This document shows, piece by piece, positions 63,890-64,000 of a stretch of DNA of 64,000 bases (position 1 is its first letter; each line of letters opens with the position of its first letter). Origin of the DNA: Diplonema papillatum (taxonomy: Eukaryota > Euglenozoa > Diplonemea > Diplonemida > Diplonemidae); the NCBI GenBank assembly GCA_030068145.1, contig JAPJBO010000323.1, positions 62,001 through 126,000 of the forward strand, written 5' to 3'. The notes under the pieces were generated by a model that was not told the DNA's origin, did no database searches, and worked only from the letters and a program-made list of their open reading frames with translations. The translations under genes were made by a program, and so were the position numbers.

Positions 63890-64000
63890 CGCTGCCAGCT
63901 CTTCGCGGACTTCGAGCATTTTGTTCGAGAGGACCCGTTGCCTTTCCGGCGACGAGTTATCCGGGCACTCCAGCATCTGCTGCAGCTCGACCAGCCTGAC
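63890..64000 (-). CDS. Exon of a coiled-coil protein, cut by the right edge
   Basis: The minus strand from 64000 reads VRLVELQQMLECPDNSSPER, then VLSNKMLEVREELAA, and ends at G|GTAAGC, a strong donor at 63889. Leu and Glu spacing fits a helical or coiled-coil segment. Its 5' part lies off-window, and its next exon to the left was not identified. It is again on the minus strand. Confidence 0.6.

Overview
This is nuclear DNA from an intron-bearing eukaryote with low gene density and a heavy load of dispersed repeats. Evidence for this is the split genes with GT..AG introns (a FAM91 trafficking protein, a Rheb-like GTPase, an amino-acid permease), mucin-like and coiled-coil proteins, microsatellites and many terminal-inverted-repeat elements. 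No bacterial operon structure is present. The organism is most likely a free-living protist. A photosynthetic alveolate such as a chromerid would fit the GC-rich coding third positions, repeat-rich spacers and one-sided gene orientation, but this is inference and was not tested by any search.

Layout. 1-4039 (minus): FAM91, running off the left edge, with a 7-bp satellite inside a stop-free intron whose length is a multiple of three. 4040-9049: repeats and homopolymer tracts. 9050-9691 (minus): main exon of a Rheb/Ras-like GTPase. 10.1-17.5 kb: fold-back elements, hairpins and scattered candidate exons. 17.9-18.8 kb: a minus coiled-coil exon beside 23 perfect copies of a 25-bp satellite. 20.1-20.6 kb: a minus exon related to part of the PDZ gene. 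23.6-26.2 kb (minus): an AAAP-type amino-acid transporter followed by one direct and one inverted broken copy of its 3' end. 27.0-30.0 kb: nested MITE-like elements. 34.97-38.07 kb (minus): a four-exon gene encoding a coiled coil, a PDZ domain and a beta-rich segment. 39-48.5 kb: several TIR elements, including a hAT-like element whose empty site survives as a paralogous copy inside the AAAP intron. 49.07-50.90 kb: a fold-back transposon with satellite-filled arms. 53.5-54.0 kb: a TTAA-flanked piggyBac-like MITE. 55.53-57.96 kb (minus): a secreted or membrane protein with signal peptide, mucin-like stalk and about seven membrane segments. 60.4-60.9 kb (minus): an RNase H-like exon with a frame break. 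61.4-62.2 kb: a tRNA-headed SINE beside a possible retroelement remnant. 63.89-64.0 kb (minus): the edge of another gene.

The well-supported genes do not form a pathway. They are general cell-biology functions: trafficking, a small GTPase, nutrient transport, a scaffold and a surface protein. All are encoded on the minus strand. FAM91, a Rheb-like GTPase and an amino-acid transporter could all relate to endolysosomal and nutrient signalling, but neighbourhood alone does not show this. The window's clearest novelty is its collection of small inverted-repeat elements and satellites.
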